A DNA stretch of 64,000 nucleotides from Brevundimonas goettingensis (GTDB lineage Bacteria > Pseudomonadota > Alphaproteobacteria > Caulobacterales > Caulobacteraceae). Positions 17,003 through 26,284 of this stretch are shown piece by piece. The position numbers were made by a program, and so were the translations under genes. Each line of letters begins with the position of its first letter. Position 1 is the stretch's first letter. The stretch spans positions 3,598,501 through 3,662,500 of the forward strand of contig NZ_CP062222.1 in assembly GCF_017487405.1 (NCBI RefSeq), given 5' to 3'. The notes under the pieces are model-generated. The model had not been told where the DNA came from, made no database searches, and saw nothing but the letters and a program-made list of their open reading frames with translations.

Positions 17003-17659
17003 CTACTGCATCCCGGTCGTCGAGTCCCCGTCGCCCGGTTCGGCGGCGTCGATCTGCATCAGGGCGGTCAGTGTCAGGCAGCGGTCGTCGAGTGTCGGGG
17101 ATTCCAGCAGGGCCTGTTTCTCGGCGGGCTCGAAGGGCAGGGCCATGGCCAAGCTGTTAATCAAAGCCTCTTGTGGAGCGGCCTCGGCTGTGTCCCAGTC
17201 GATCTCCAGCTGGCGGCGTTCCAGATAGGCCTTGAGGGCGGTCAGGAAGAGATCGCGGTCGAACGGCTCGCCGGACGGCACGGTCAGGTCGCTCTCGAAC
17301 GGGGCGAAGGCGGCGCGGATCTGGCGATAGGGGGTCTGGCTGGGCAGTTCGGTGGTGACGCGGAAGCGGCAGACCCCGGTCAGGGTGATCAGATAGCGGC
17401 CGTCCGAGGTCTCGGCGAAACTGGTGATCCGCCCGGCGCATCCGACGGCGGTCAGGCTGGGCAGGCTGGCCGGTCCGCCCGAGGGCTGGATCAGGCCGAT
17501 GACCCGGTCGCCCGCCATGGCGTCGTCGACCATGTTCAGATAGCGCGGCTCGAAGATGTTGAGCGGCAGCTGTCCGCGCGGCAGCAGGATCGCCCCGGGC
17601 AGGGGAAACACCGGGATGACCTGGGGCAGGTCGGCGGCCTTCACATAGCCCTGGGGCAT
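17003..17659 (-). CDS. Lon substrate-binding-domain protein
   Basis: 218 residues. A stand-alone LON N-terminal domain: IPVFPLPGAILLPRGQLPLNIFEPRYLNMVDDA, then IGLIQP, GCAGRITSF and LTGVCRFRV. It lacks the ATPase and protease parts of Lon. Such proteins occur widely in alphaproteobacteria next to a thioredoxin-like cnoX gene, as here (13 bases downstream of it), suggesting a protein-quality role. Start set to ATG 17659 where the family begins. Confidence 0.85.
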   Translation of the reverse strand: MPQGYVKAADLPQVIPVFPLPGAILLPRGQLPLNIFEPRYLNMVDDAMAGDRVIGLIQPSGGPASLPSLTAVGCAGRITSFAETSDGRYLITLTGVCRFRVTTELPSQTPYRQIRAAFAPFESDLTVPSGEPFDRDLFLTALKAYLERRQLEIDWDTAEAAPQEALINSLAMALPFEPAEKQALLESPTLDDRCLTLTALMQIDAAEPGDGDSTTGMQ

Positions 17660-17672
17660 GGGACTCTTTCGG

Positions 17673-18587
17673 TTAGGCGAACAGGATCGAGGACAGGCGG
17701 CGGCGACCGTCACGCGCGATTTCGCTGGTCGCGCCGGCGGCCTCGAACACGGTCAGCAGCTGTTTGCGGGCGGCCTGTTCGTTCCATTCGCGGTCGGCGG
17801 CGACGATGGCCAGAAGGCTGTCGACCGCGCCCTTGAGGTCGCCCGCCGCCGCCTGGGCCAGGGCCAGGTCGAAACGGGCCTGATGATCGGCGGGGTCGGC
17901 TGCGACGGCGGCCTGGAGCGCCGCGGTCTCGCCGGCCGGGGCATGGGCGGCGAGGGCCAGCTGGGCGCGCACCGCGACGACGGCGGGCTCGGTCGAGGCC
18001 GGCGGCGCCATGGCGATGGTCTGGGCCGCCTGTTCGGCGTCGCCCTCGCCCAGATAGGCCCGCGCCATGCCGGCGATGGCCTTCTGGTTCTCGGGTTCGA
18101 TGGTCAGGGCGTGGGCGAAGGCCTGGGCCGCGCCGCCGAAGTCCGACAGACCCAGGGATTCCTCGCCCAGCGCCAGAAGTTGTTCGACGTCGGCGTTGAC
18201 GCCCTCGCCGCCGGTCAGCTTGTCGATGAAGGCCTTGATCTGGCTTTCGGGCACCGCGCCCTGGAAGCCGTCGACCGGCTGGCCGTTGACGAAGGCATAG
18301 ACCGTCGGGATTGACTGGACCCGCAGCTGGCCCGCATAGGCCGGGTTCTTGTCGACATCGATCTTGACCAGTTTCACCGCGCCGCCCGCCGCGCGCACGG
18401 CCTTTTCCAGCGCCGGGGTCAGGGTGCGGCACGGCCCGCACCAGGTGGCCCAGAAATCGACGATGACCGGCCGTGCGCGCGAGGCCTCGATGACGTCCGT
18501 CATGAATCCGGCGTCGGAGCCCTCGACGATCACATCGCCGTGATCGTTGGTCTGCGAATTCGCTTTCGGGTCGGCGAAGGTCATCAA
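17673..18587 (-). CDS. cnoX: Thioredoxin-TPR chaperone CnoX (YbbN)
   Basis: 304 residues. An N-terminal thioredoxin domain carries the active CGPC (Cys50, Cys53) in DFWATWCGPC and the cis-Pro in SIPTVYAF. About 170 residues of TPR-like helices follow (AFAHALTIEPENQKAIAGMARAYL and later). CnoX is a holdase that passes clients to GroEL; E. coli CnoX lacks a CxxC pair, while alphaproteobacterial members such as the Caulobacter protein keep it and can reduce oxidised clients. First gene of a two-gene unit with the Lon-domain protein. Confidence 0.88.
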   Translation of the reverse strand: MMTFADPKANSQTNDHGDVIVEGSDAGFMTDVIEASRARPVIVDFWATWCGPCRTLTPALEKAVRAAGGAVKLVKIDVDKNPAYAGQLRVQSIPTVYAFVNGQPVDGFQGAVPESQIKAFIDKLTGGEGVNADVEQLLALGEESLGLSDFGGAAQAFAHALTIEPENQKAIAGMARAYLGEGDAEQAAQTIAMAPPASTEPAVVAVRAQLALAAHAPAGETAALQAAVAADPADHQARFDLALAQAAAGDLKGAVDSLLAIVAADREWNEQAARKQLLTVFEAAGATSEIARDGRRRLSSILFA

Positions 18588-18791
18588 AAGCCTGCTTTAT
18601 CTGGAGTCGGGAATAACGCCGGGAGGCGTCAAATGGTCCCCGGAGGCGACAAACTCAAGGATTTCTCCCGCCGCAGGGTGTCACTCTCCTGCAACGCGAA
18701 AAATATCCGTGGTTTTCCTCTTATTGGGTGCAAGCCAAACCGCTCTGCTTCATGCTTCATTAAGGTCTGGGTGACTGGGGAGACATCAATC

Positions 18792-19457
18792 GTGAAATCA
18801 GTTCTGATCCTGGCGCTGAGCGCCACCACTCTCGCGGCGGCCGGTTCGGCCTTCGCGGGTGATAAAGAAGCCGCCGGTTATGCCACGGCGTCGTCCAACA
18901 CGTCCACGATCATCGAGGGCGAACGTTGGGGCGGCGGCGCGATGACCGCCGTTAATCCCAACTGCGAATGCTCGGTCCCGACCGTCAGCGTTCCCTTCTA
19001 CACCGTGCGTCCGCCCGCACCGCCGATCCGCGTCCGCGCGCCCGGCATGCGCATCTCGTCCGCTCCGGTGTTCGCGCCGTCGCCGGCGATCTACATCCAG
19101 GGCCCGCCGATCTACGTCGACGCCCCGCCGGTCCAGGTCGCGCCCGCCCAGGTTTACCTGGAAGCGCCTGACGTCCACGTCCGCCCGTCGGAAGTGTCCG
19201 TCGCTCCGCCGGAAATCCACTTCACGCCCGCTGGCCCGGATCATCCGGACGAGCACTGCTGCGACGTCGCTTCGCCGCCGTCGGCTTCGAACAACCTGCC
19301 GCCGCCCCCGATGGGTCCGGTGGACGGTGGCCCCGCCACCTATCCGGCCGCTCCGGCCCCGACCTCGGGCGGCTATGCCGCTCCGGCCGGTGGTTACCCT
19401 GCTCCTGCCGTCGGCAGCAGCTCGGGCTACTCGCAAGAGCCCGGCGAGCGCGGCTGA
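18792..19457 (+). CDS. Exported protein with proline/beta heptad repeats
   Basis: 221 residues. I do not recognise a named family. GTG 18792 has a GGGAGA site upstream and opens into a signal peptide ending AFA at residue 22. Residues 77-146 form about ten units of about seven residues; from 98 to 146 the register is exactly seven, with units such as PPIYVDA, PPVQVAP, AQVYLEA, PDVHVRP, SEVSVAP. Each has the form x-x-[IV]-x-[VIFL]-x-x with frequent Pro at unit ends. A Cys pair (CEC, 58-60) precedes the repeats and a CC (156-157) follows. The rest is Pro/Gly/Ala/Tyr rich and disordered-looking. A surface or periplasmic structural protein is the best guess. Confidence 0.75.
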   Translation: MKSVLILALSATTLAAAGSAFAGDKEAAGYATASSNTSTIIEGERWGGGAMTAVNPNCECSVPTVSVPFYTVRPPAPPIRVRAPGMRISSAPVFAPSPAIYIQGPPIYVDAPPVQVAPAQVYLEAPDVHVRPSEVSVAPPEIHFTPAGPDHPDEHCCDVASPPSASNNLPPPPMGPVDGGPATYPAAPAPTSGGYAAPAGGYPAPAVGSSSGYSQEPGERG

Positions 19458-19493
19458 TAAGACCTCGACCCTCGGGTCAGGTTACGAAAACTG

Positions 19494-19525
19494 GAGCGGT
19501 CCGTCGAAAGGCGGGCCGCTCTTTT
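19494..19525 (+). terminator. Terminator after the heptad-repeat gene
   Basis: GAGCGGTCCG (19494-19503) pairs with CGGGCCGCTC (19512-19521, one G-U pair) around an 8-base loop. TTTT follows, then CGTTTT. It lies 37 bases after the stop codon. Confidence 0.75.
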
Positions 19526-19562
19526 CGTTTTGGGGCATGGCGGGGCTCACCCGGGAAGGCTT

Positions 19563-19588
19563 GTCATCCCCGCGAAGGCGGGGATCAG
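19563..19588. repeat. REP-like palindrome (TCATCCCCGCGAAGG type)
   Basis: A palindromic unit with stem CCCCGC-GAA-GGCGGGG. The same sequence style (TCA-CCCC-GCGAA-GG-GGGG-TCCAGA) recurs as two inverted copies near 30.7 kb. Such units are scattered through alphaproteobacterial genomes. It lies between the 3' ends of two convergent genes. Confidence 0.6.
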
Positions 19589-20346
19589 ATCGGCGCGATG
19601 CTTTCCGCGATGGCCAGGGCGGCGGCGCGCGGGTCGGCGGCGGCGCTGATCGGGCGGCCGACCACCAGATGGGTGGCGCCGTCCCTCAGGGCGCGATCAG
19701 GGGTAGCGGCGCGGGCCTGATCGTCCATCGAGGCGCCGACCGGGCGAACCCCGGGGGTCACGATCAGGAAGTCGGGACGGCCGGCCGCGACGGCGATCTC
19801 GCGCACCCGGGCCGCCTCGTGCGGGCTGGCCACGACCCCGGCGATACCGCTGTCCAGGGCCTGCCGCACCCGGTGCTCGACCAGAAGGGCCGGCGACAGG
19901 CTGTGGTCGTCGGCGATCAGGTCCTCGGCGTCCAGGCTGGTCAGGACAGTGACGCCCAGCACCTTGAGATCCGATCCCGCGACGCCCCGGGCGGCGGCGG
20001 CCATGACCTGGGGCCGGGCGTGGACGGTCAGCAGGTCGCATCCGGCGCCGGCCAGAACCGCGGCGGCCTTCTCCACGGTCGCGCCGATGTCGTGCAGCTT
20101 CCAGTCCAGAAAGACCTTGCGCCCCTCGGCCTTGAGTTCGCGCGCCAGCCCCATCCCGTCCGAAGCGAACAGCTGCAGCCCGATCTTGTAGAAGCCGACC
20201 GCGTCCTCGATGCGCTCGACCAGGGCGCGGGCCTCGGCCGTCGTCGGGGTGTCCAGGGCGCAGATCAGTCGCGGATCGGGCGCCCGGTTGGGGTTCATCT
20301 CCGCTTTCGGGGCCGTTTCCGGAGTGTTCGGGTCAAGCAGGGTCAT
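19585..20346 (-). CDS. pyrF: Orotidine-5'-phosphate decarboxylase
   Basis: 253 residues. Final step of UMP synthesis. Motifs are LICALDTPT, GFYKIGLQLF, the catalytic charged cluster in FLDWKLHDIGATV (Lys-x-x-x-Asp pattern, with Trp in place of the more common Leu), TVHA, LGVTVLTS, VASPHEA and IVTPGVRPVG, ending in VVGRPISAA. The N-terminus is about 20 residues longer than usual; ATG 20298 (MNPNRAP) is an alternative start. Divergent from marC. Confidence 0.93.
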   Translation of the reverse strand: MTLLDPNTPETAPKAEMNPNRAPDPRLICALDTPTTAEARALVERIEDAVGFYKIGLQLFASDGMGLARELKAEGRKVFLDWKLHDIGATVEKAAAVLAGAGCDLLTVHARPQVMAAAARGVAGSDLKVLGVTVLTSLDAEDLIADDHSLSPALLVEHRVRQALDSGIAGVVASPHEAARVREIAVAAGRPDFLIVTPGVRPVGASMDDQARAATPDRALRDGATHLVVGRPISAAADPRAAALAIAESIAPI

Positions 20347-20429
20347 CGACGGACTCGCGTTTCGCGGCTAGACCGGACGCAGAGGTGCGTCGGGCGGGGC
20401 CGGCGGCGGATTTGGGCTGAGAAACAGGC

Positions 20430-21125
20430 ATGGACGCGCTTGATCTGGGGGTCAACCTGTTCGTGGCCTTGTTCGCCCTGGTCGATCCGATCGGCAACAT
20501 CCCGATCTTCGCGGCGGCGACCGCCGGGGCCAACACCCGTCAGCGTCTGTCGGTCTCCGCACTGATCTGCGTCTTCATCGCCCTCTTCCTCGCCTTCTTC
20601 TTCTTCACGGGCCTGGGGCTGCTGCAGTTCTTCGGCATCTCCCTGGCGGCCTTCCGCATCGCCGGCGGCATTCTGCTGCTGCTGCTGGGCCTCGACATGA
20701 CCCGCGAGGACTTCCTGACCATGTTCGCCGACAAGGACGCCCTGGCCGACGCCAAGGATGTGCGCGGCTATGCCCGGCGGCGGTTCCAGCGGCTGATCGT
20801 CCCCTTCGCCATGCCTCTGTTGATCGGCCCCGGCGCCATATCGACCATCATCATCCAGGCCGGCGAGGCCCAGAAGCTGGGCGCTGCCGGGACGGCGGCC
20901 GGCCTCGTCGCCATCGGGGCGGCGGCCCTGGCCACCTTCGTCACCTTCGCCTTGACCGGGCCGCTCAGCCGGATTCTCGGCGAGATTGGTATGGCGATCA
21001 TCGTGCGAGTCCTGGGTCTGATCCTCTGCGCCCTGGCCATCCAGTTCATTCTGGCGGGTCTCGGCGAGGCCATTCCAGGCATGTTCGCGGGTTCGGTGAC
21101 CTCGCCCTACCCGAGCGGGCACTGA
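20430..21125 (+). CDS. marC: MarC-family integral membrane protein
   Basis: 231 residues with about six hydrophobic segments. It begins NLFVALFALVDPIGNIPIF, the MarC signature, with FGISLAAFRIAGGILLLLLGLDM in the middle and PFAMPLLIGPGAISTIII in the second half; the paired VDPIGNIP and PLLIGPGAIS blocks reflect an internal repeat. Function of MarC/YchE proteins is unresolved; older annotations of antibiotic resistance are not supported. Likely monocistronic. Confidence 0.88.
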   Translation: MDALDLGVNLFVALFALVDPIGNIPIFAAATAGANTRQRLSVSALICVFIALFLAFFFFTGLGLLQFFGISLAAFRIAGGILLLLLGLDMTREDFLTMFADKDALADAKDVRGYARRRFQRLIVPFAMPLLIGPGAISTIIIQAGEAQKLGAAGTAAGLVAIGAAALATFVTFALTGPLSRILGEIGMAIIVRVLGLILCALAIQFILAGLGEAIPGMFAGSVTSPYPSGH

Positions 21126-21261
21126 CGCAGGCTAGAATTCGGAAGTTGAAAAACGCCCTTTTTGTCCGCAATCGGACCTTATAACCAAGGTAGGGCTGGA
21201 TTGTGCGCCGCACACAGACCTAGCGTAATCTCAATACGCAACACGGTTTCTGGTTCCCGAA

Positions 21262-21381
21262 ATGCTCGGCGAGGTCGTCACTTTTCTTCATCGCAATGCG
21301 CGGTTCGTCATTCTGGCGATTCCGGTGGCGATGATCGCTGCGGGCGCCGCGCTCGCAGAAGGTCTGCACCGGGTTCACTGA
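21262..21381 (+). CDS. Possible 39-residue single-pass membrane peptide
   Basis: An ATG frame of 39 codons: a short amphipathic start (MLGEVVTFLHRNARF), a hydrophobic core (VILAIPVAMIAAGAALA) and a charged tail (EGLHRVH). The core is long enough to span the membrane. There is no clear ribosome site, and third-position GC is lower than in neighbours, so it may be chance. It ends 9 bases before the stop of the convergent SDR gene. Confidence 0.33.
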   Translation: MLGEVVTFLHRNARFVILAIPVAMIAAGAALAEGLHRVH

Positions 21382-21389
21382 TCCTGAAG

Positions 21390-22187
21390 TCAGATTCGCT
21401 TCAGCCGTTTCGCGTGTCCGCCGATGATCTTCAGGGCGAGATTGTCGGGCAGAAGTTTCGGGATCGCCGCCAGCAGATTGTTGCGCCAGCCGGGCACGAC
21501 CCGCGGCCGATTGGCCTCCACCGCCGCATAGCCGACCCGGGCCACATGGTCCGCCGTCTGCCACATCCAGGCCGGATAGGCGGAGGACACCTCCTCACGG
21601 CTGCCGTTGACGTCGTGGAACTCGGTCAGAGTATAGCCGGGGCACAGGGCGGTGACGTTGACCCCCGTTCCCGCCAGCTCCAGATGCAGCCCCGCCGAGG
21701 CCTTGATCAGGAAACTCTTTATCGGTCCGTACAGGGTATCGCCGCCTGTCGCGGGCATCAGCCCCGCCAGCGAGGCCACATTCAGCACCCGTCCGAAGCC
21801 ACGCTCGACCATGCCGGGGATCAGCAGTCGGCTCAGGGCGATCGGCGCCGTCAGCATGACGTCGATCATGGCGGCGTGTTCGTCCGGGTCGGTGGCGAGA
21901 AAGCCGCTCGTCCGGCTGAACCCTGCATTGTTGATCAGGGCATCGACCGTCAGGCCGCGCTGCTCCAGCGTCATGGCCAGCCGATGCGGCGCGTCCGGAT
22001 CGGCCAGATCCGCGGTCAGGACGACGGCGGTCGCGCCATGGTCGACGGTCAGTTCGCGCGCCAGATCTTCCAGAAGCGTCGCGCGGCGGGCGACCAAAAT
22101 CAGGTCCCAGCCCTTTTCGGCATAGACCCGGGCCAGGGCCGCGCCGATGCCGGCCGAGGCGCCGGTGATCAGGGCGGTGCGTTTCAC
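21390..22187 (-). CDS. Short-chain dehydrogenase/reductase
   Basis: 265 residues of the classical SDR type. The NAD(P)-binding motif TGASAGIG is at residues 8-15, the NNAG motif follows, and the catalytic YxxxK is present as YGPIK with Ser in NVASLAG. An Arg pair after the first strand (VARRA) suggests NADP preference. Substrate unknown. It begins 8 bases after the stop of the Rrf2 regulator gene upstream, so the pair likely forms an operon. Confidence 0.87.
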   Translation of the reverse strand: MKRTALITGASAGIGAALARVYAEKGWDLILVARRATLLEDLARELTVDHGATAVVLTADLADPDAPHRLAMTLEQRGLTVDALINNAGFSRTSGFLATDPDEHAAMIDVMLTAPIALSRLLIPGMVERGFGRVLNVASLAGLMPATGGDTLYGPIKSFLIKASAGLHLELAGTGVNVTALCPGYTLTEFHDVNGSREEVSSAYPAWMWQTADHVARVGYAAVEANRPRVVPGWRNNLLAAIPKLLPDNLALKIIGGHAKRLKRI

Positions 22188-22195
22188 CGGTGAGA

Positions 22196-22666
22196 TCAGG
22201 CCGCGACCGGACAGGAGGCGTGGGGCGCGAAGGCCGCGAGGGACTCGGGACTTTCGGCCAGCAGGTCGGCGATGGTGATCCGGCTCAGGGCCTCATGGGC
22301 CGCGCTGTCGGCGGCGGTCAGGGCGCGGGCGACCTGACGCGGGATATGTTCACTGACCGGGCAGCCCTTGGCGCCCTGCGGCGGCGAGCCGAGGTGGGCG
22401 CAGCCGTTGACCGCGCGCAGCACCTGATCCAACCGAATCTCTTCGGGCCGACGCAGCAGCCAGCTGCCGCCGGACGCGCCAGGACGGGTGGCGATCAGCC
22501 CGGCCTTGGCCAGAAGGGCGGTGACGCGGCGGATCACCACGGGATTGGTCGGGATCGAGCCGGCCAGCACGGCGCTGGGCATGGCGCGCGCAGCATCATA
22601 CGCGTCCTTGTGGGCCAGATAGGCCAGGGCGTGGGCGGCGACGGGAAAGCGTTGGCTGTCTGACAT
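22196..22666 (-). CDS. Rrf2-family transcriptional regulator
   Basis: 156 residues. The winged-helix start has RFPVAAHALAYLAHKD and SIPTNPVVIRRVTALLAKAGLIATRPGASGGSWLLRRPEEI, a full Rrf2 pattern including the G-x-x-GG wing. Cysteines in VNGCAHL and KGCPVSEH could sense redox or bind a cluster, but the classic three-Cys spacing is not clear; the protein resembles the YwnA-like branch. It probably controls the SDR gene and itself. Start moved to ATG 22666. Divergent from kup. Confidence 0.87.
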   Translation of the reverse strand: MSDSQRFPVAAHALAYLAHKDAYDAARAMPSAVLAGSIPTNPVVIRRVTALLAKAGLIATRPGASGGSWLLRRPEEIRLDQVLRAVNGCAHLGSPPQGAKGCPVSEHIPRQVARALTAADSAAHEALSRITIADLLAESPESLAAFAPHASCPVAA

Positions 22667-22845
22667 TTTTGCTCGGTTCCAGCCCCCAAGGTAAGCGTTC
22701 CGTGGCGGATTCACAAATCGGTGTGGCGGATCGGGAGAACACGGTGCAACTGAAACCGGTGTCGCACGATTGAACCGGGCGCGGAATGAGCCTACAGGCG
22801 CTCCGCTTTGATGGGCGCGCCGATCGCGCAGCCCGGAGGATATTC

Positions 22846-24834
22846 ATGGCTGGGGATGCTCCCCGAGGCGACGGCGCTCCCCCCGCTCCGCCCACCTCGA
22901 TTACCGACACGACCGGCGTCGCCGCCGGAGCGCACGCCGCCGCCCATGGCGGCCACGGCGGCCACGCCGCGGTCAAGACCGGCTTCTGGGGCCTGACCAT
23001 CGGCGCCATCGGCGTCGTTTTCGGGGACATCGGCACCAGCCCGCTCTACGCCCTGCGCGAGGCCATCGCTCATGCCCAGTCGGGCGTCGGCGGCGATCTG
23101 GCCATCGTCGGCGTCGTTTCGCTGGCCTTCTGGGCCCTGATGATCGTTGTGACGTTCAAATACGTCATCTTCCTGATGCGCGCCGACAACAAGGGCGAGG
23201 GCGGGACCTTGGCCCTGATGGCTCTGGCCACGCATGCGATCGGCCGACGCAGCGCCTGGATCTTCATCCTCGGCGTCTGCGGCGCGGCCCTCTTCTACGG
23301 CGACGGCATCATCACCCCGGCCATTTCGGTGCTTTCGGCCATCGAGGGCGTGAAGGACGCGCCGGGCGTGGGGACCTCGCTTGACCCCTTCATCGTGCCC
23401 ATCGCGGCCGCCATCCTCGTCGGCCTGTTCCTGGTCCAGTCGCGCGGCACCGCGGGTCTGGCCAAATTCTACGGCCCGATCACCGCCGTCTGGTTCCTCA
23501 GCCTCGGCGTCATCGGCCTGATCCACATCTTCGACGACCCCAGCATTCTGCGCGCCCTGTCGCCCCACTATGGCGTCATGCTGCTGCTGGATGACGGCTT
23601 CCTGGGCTTCATCATCCTGGGGTCGGTCTTCCTGGCTGTGACCGGGGCCGAGGCCCTCTATGCCGACATGGGTCACTTCGGTAAGGCGCCGATCCGCGCC
23701 GGCTGGCTCTGCTTCGTGCTGCCCTGCCTGACCCTGAACTATCTGGGTCAGGGCGCGATGATCCTGTCGCACCCCGGCGCCGCCGATAACCCCTTCTGGG
23801 CCATGGTGCCCGAGCTGGCCTATTGGCCGATGCTGGGTCTGGCCACCGTCGCCACCGTCATCGCCTCCCAGGCCGTGATCACCGGCGCCTTCTCGGTGAC
23901 CCAGCAGGCCGTCCAGCTGGGCCTCCTGCCGCGCATCGATATCCGCTTCACCTCCGAGACCCAGGCCGGCCAGATCTTCGTGCCCGCGGTGAACACCTTC
24001 CTGATGGTCGGGGTCCTGACCCTGCTGGTGGTGTTCCAGAGCTCGCATAATCTGACCGCCGCCTATGGCGTCGCCGTCACCGGGGTCATGCTGATCAACA
24101 CCCTGATGAGCTTCCCGGTCATCACCAAGAAGTGGGGCTGGTCGATCTGGACCACCCTGGCCTGCCTGATCCCGTTCGGCTTCATCGACACCGTCTTCCT
24201 GACCTCGAACCTGCTCAAGATCCCCGACGGCGCCTGGCTGCCGCTGGTGCTCGGCGCGATCCTGATCCTGATCATGTGGACCTGGACGCGCGGTTCCCAG
24301 ATCCTGACCGCCAAGGCCAAGAAGGACAGCCTGCCGCTGACCGATCTGATCGAGATGCTGCGCGCCCGTCCGCCGCATCGCGCCCCGGGAACGGCCATCT
24401 TCCTGACCTCGGACCCCGACGTCGCCCCGGTCGCCCTGATGCACAATCTCAAGCACAACAAGGTGCTGCACGAGAAGAACGTCATCCTGACGGTGCGCAC
24501 GACCGACCGGCCGCGCGTGCCGGATTCGGAACGGGTCCTGATGGAGCCCATCAACGAGGACTTCAAGAAGATCACCCTGAGCTACGGCTTTATGGAGAGC
24601 CCGGTCGTCCCGCGCGCCCTGGGTCTGTGCCGCAAACAGGGGCTGAAGTTCGACATCATGTCGACCAGCTTCTTCCTCGGCCGCCGCTCGGTCATTCCTT
24701 CGGCCAGCCAGGGCATGCCCCTGTGGCAGGACAAGCTGTATATCTTCCTGATGCGTAACGCCGCGAACCCGACCGACTTCTTCCACATTCCGCCCGGACG
24801 GGTGGTCGAGCTCGGCACGCAGGTCTCGGTTTGA
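22846..24834 (+). CDS. kup: Kup potassium uptake transporter
   Basis: 662 residues with about 12 hydrophobic segments and a soluble C-terminal domain. Family blocks: GAIGVVFGDIGTSPLYALRE, FKYVIFLMRADNKGEGGTLAL, FYGDGIITPAISVLSA, VTGAEALYADMGHFG, and LNYLGQGA. Kup imports potassium with protons. The start ATG 22846 has GGAGGA 5 bases upstream. The N-terminal 40 residues are His/Gly/Ala rich. Coupled to rsmB by a TTGA overlap. Confidence 0.95.
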   Translation: MAGDAPRGDGAPPAPPTSITDTTGVAAGAHAAAHGGHGGHAAVKTGFWGLTIGAIGVVFGDIGTSPLYALREAIAHAQSGVGGDLAIVGVVSLAFWALMIVVTFKYVIFLMRADNKGEGGTLALMALATHAIGRRSAWIFILGVCGAALFYGDGIITPAISVLSAIEGVKDAPGVGTSLDPFIVPIAAAILVGLFLVQSRGTAGLAKFYGPITAVWFLSLGVIGLIHIFDDPSILRALSPHYGVMLLLDDGFLGFIILGSVFLAVTGAEALYADMGHFGKAPIRAGWLCFVLPCLTLNYLGQGAMILSHPGAADNPFWAMVPELAYWPMLGLATVATVIASQAVITGAFSVTQQAVQLGLLPRIDIRFTSETQAGQIFVPAVNTFLMVGVLTLLVVFQSSHNLTAAYGVAVTGVMLINTLMSFPVITKKWGWSIWTTLACLIPFGFIDTVFLTSNLLKIPDGAWLPLVLGAILILIMWTWTRGSQILTAKAKKDSLPLTDLIEMLRARPPHRAPGTAIFLTSDPDVAPVALMHNLKHNKVLHEKNVILTVRTTDRPRVPDSERVLMEPINEDFKKITLSYGFMESPVVPRALGLCRKQGLKFDIMSTSFFLGRRSVIPSASQGMPLWQDKLYIFLMRNAANPTDFFHIPPGRVVELGTQVSV

Positions 24835-26231
24835 CCGGCGGAACCCCCAAGGGGAAAGACTCCGGCGCGCGCGGTCGCCGCCTCGCCGACAAGGCGCGCG
24901 GTCCCCGCCGTGAGCCGAAGCCGCAGGTCCAGAACCCCAACGATGACTCGGTCGATGTCGGCGTCGAGGCCCGCGTCGCCGCCGGCGTCCTGCTCAACGC
25001 GGCCCTGATCCGTCGCGGCGGCCTCGACGAGGCCCTGGCCCTGCCCGCCGTCACCGCCCTGCCGGGACCGGACCGCGCCTTCGCCCGCGCCGTGGCCATG
25101 GCGGCGCTGCGCCGTCTGGGCGAGATCGACCAGATCCTCGACCGCAAGCTCCAGAAGCGGCCGCCCGAGGCCGTCCGCACCCTGATGCGCATCTCCCTGG
25201 CCCAGACGCTGGTGCTCGAGACCCCGGCCTTCGCGGCGGTGTCTACGGCTGTGAAGCTGGCCGAGCGCGATCCCAAGACCCGGCCCTACAAGAACCTCGT
25301 GAACGCCGTCCTGCGTGGCATCGACCGCGAAGGCCCCGGCCTGACCACGGCGGAATCGAACCTGCCCGAGTGGATCGCGGCGCGCTGGAAACAGACCTAT
25401 GGCGACCAGGCCCTGATCGGCCTGGCCCTCGCCGCCCGCGAGGAGCCGCCGACCGACCTCAGCCTCAAACCCGGTCAGGATGCGGCCGCCCTTGCTGAAG
25501 CCGTCGAGGGCGAGGTGCTCCCCGGCGGTTCGGTCCGCACGGGCCGTCGCGGCGACGTCGCGGCCTGGCCCGGCTTCAAGGACGGAAACTGGTGGGTCCA
25601 GGACGCCGCCGCCGCCGTGCCCGTCCGCCTGCTGGCTCCCATGGCCGGCGAGACCGCCCTCGACATGTGCGCCGCCCCGGGCGGCAAGACGCTGCAGATC
25701 GCGGCCGCCGGCGCGACCGTTCAGGCGCTGGACCGTTCCGAGGCCCGCCTCAAACGCCTGCGTCAGAATCTCGACCGCACCGGGCTTGAGGCCGCCATCG
25801 CCGTCATGCCGGCCGAGGACTGGCTGGACAGCCGCACCTTCGACGCCGTCCTGCTCGACGCCCCCTGCACCGCCACCGGCACCTTCCGCCGCAATCCGGA
25901 AGTCCTGCGCGCCACCAAGCCGGCGGATGTGGGCAAGCTGGCCGATGTCCAGCACAGGCTGCTCGACGCCGCCGCGGAACGCGTCGCCCCGGGCGGTCGC
26001 ATGGTCTATTGCGTCTGCTCTCTGGAGCGGGAGGAGGGCGAGACCCAGATCATCGCCTTCCTGCGCCGCAACCCGGCCTTCCGCACGGTGACGGCCGAGC
26101 CGGCCGCCGTCGGCGCCCCCGCCGAGGCCCTGACCCCCGAGGGCTGGCTGCGCATCCTGCCCTCCATGTGGGCCGAAAACGGCGGCCTCGACGGCTTCTT
26201 CGCCGCGAAGCTGGAGCGGGTTCAGGGCTAG
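24831..26231 (+). CDS. rsmB: 16S rRNA cytosine-5 methyltransferase, RsmB type
   Basis: 466 residues. A basic tail is followed by a NusB-like domain (about residues 45-165) and a Rossmann methyltransferase domain. SAM motif: LDMCAAPGGKTLQIAA. The two catalytic Cys are in LLDAPCTATGTFRRNPE (Cys346) and YCVCSLEREEGE. E. coli RsmB methylates C967 of 16S rRNA. The TTG start overlapping the kup stop is uncertain; the NusB domain begins at VEARVAAGVLL, so a later start would still give a working protein. Confidence 0.9.
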   Translation: MTGGTPKGKDSGARGRRLADKARGPRREPKPQVQNPNDDSVDVGVEARVAAGVLLNAALIRRGGLDEALALPAVTALPGPDRAFARAVAMAALRRLGEIDQILDRKLQKRPPEAVRTLMRISLAQTLVLETPAFAAVSTAVKLAERDPKTRPYKNLVNAVLRGIDREGPGLTTAESNLPEWIAARWKQTYGDQALIGLALAAREEPPTDLSLKPGQDAAALAEAVEGEVLPGGSVRTGRRGDVAAWPGFKDGNWWVQDAAAAVPVRLLAPMAGETALDMCAAPGGKTLQIAAAGATVQALDRSEARLKRLRQNLDRTGLEAAIAVMPAEDWLDSRTFDAVLLDAPCTATGTFRRNPEVLRATKPADVGKLADVQHRLLDAAAERVAPGGRMVYCVCSLEREEGETQIIAFLRRNPAFRTVTAEPAAVGAPAEALTPEGWLRILPSMWAENGGLDGFFAAKLERVQG

Positions 26232-26284
26232 ATCAAAGTCGGGGGAGCCTTGCCCCCCGGCGCGACCCGTCTTATCCCGTGCGC

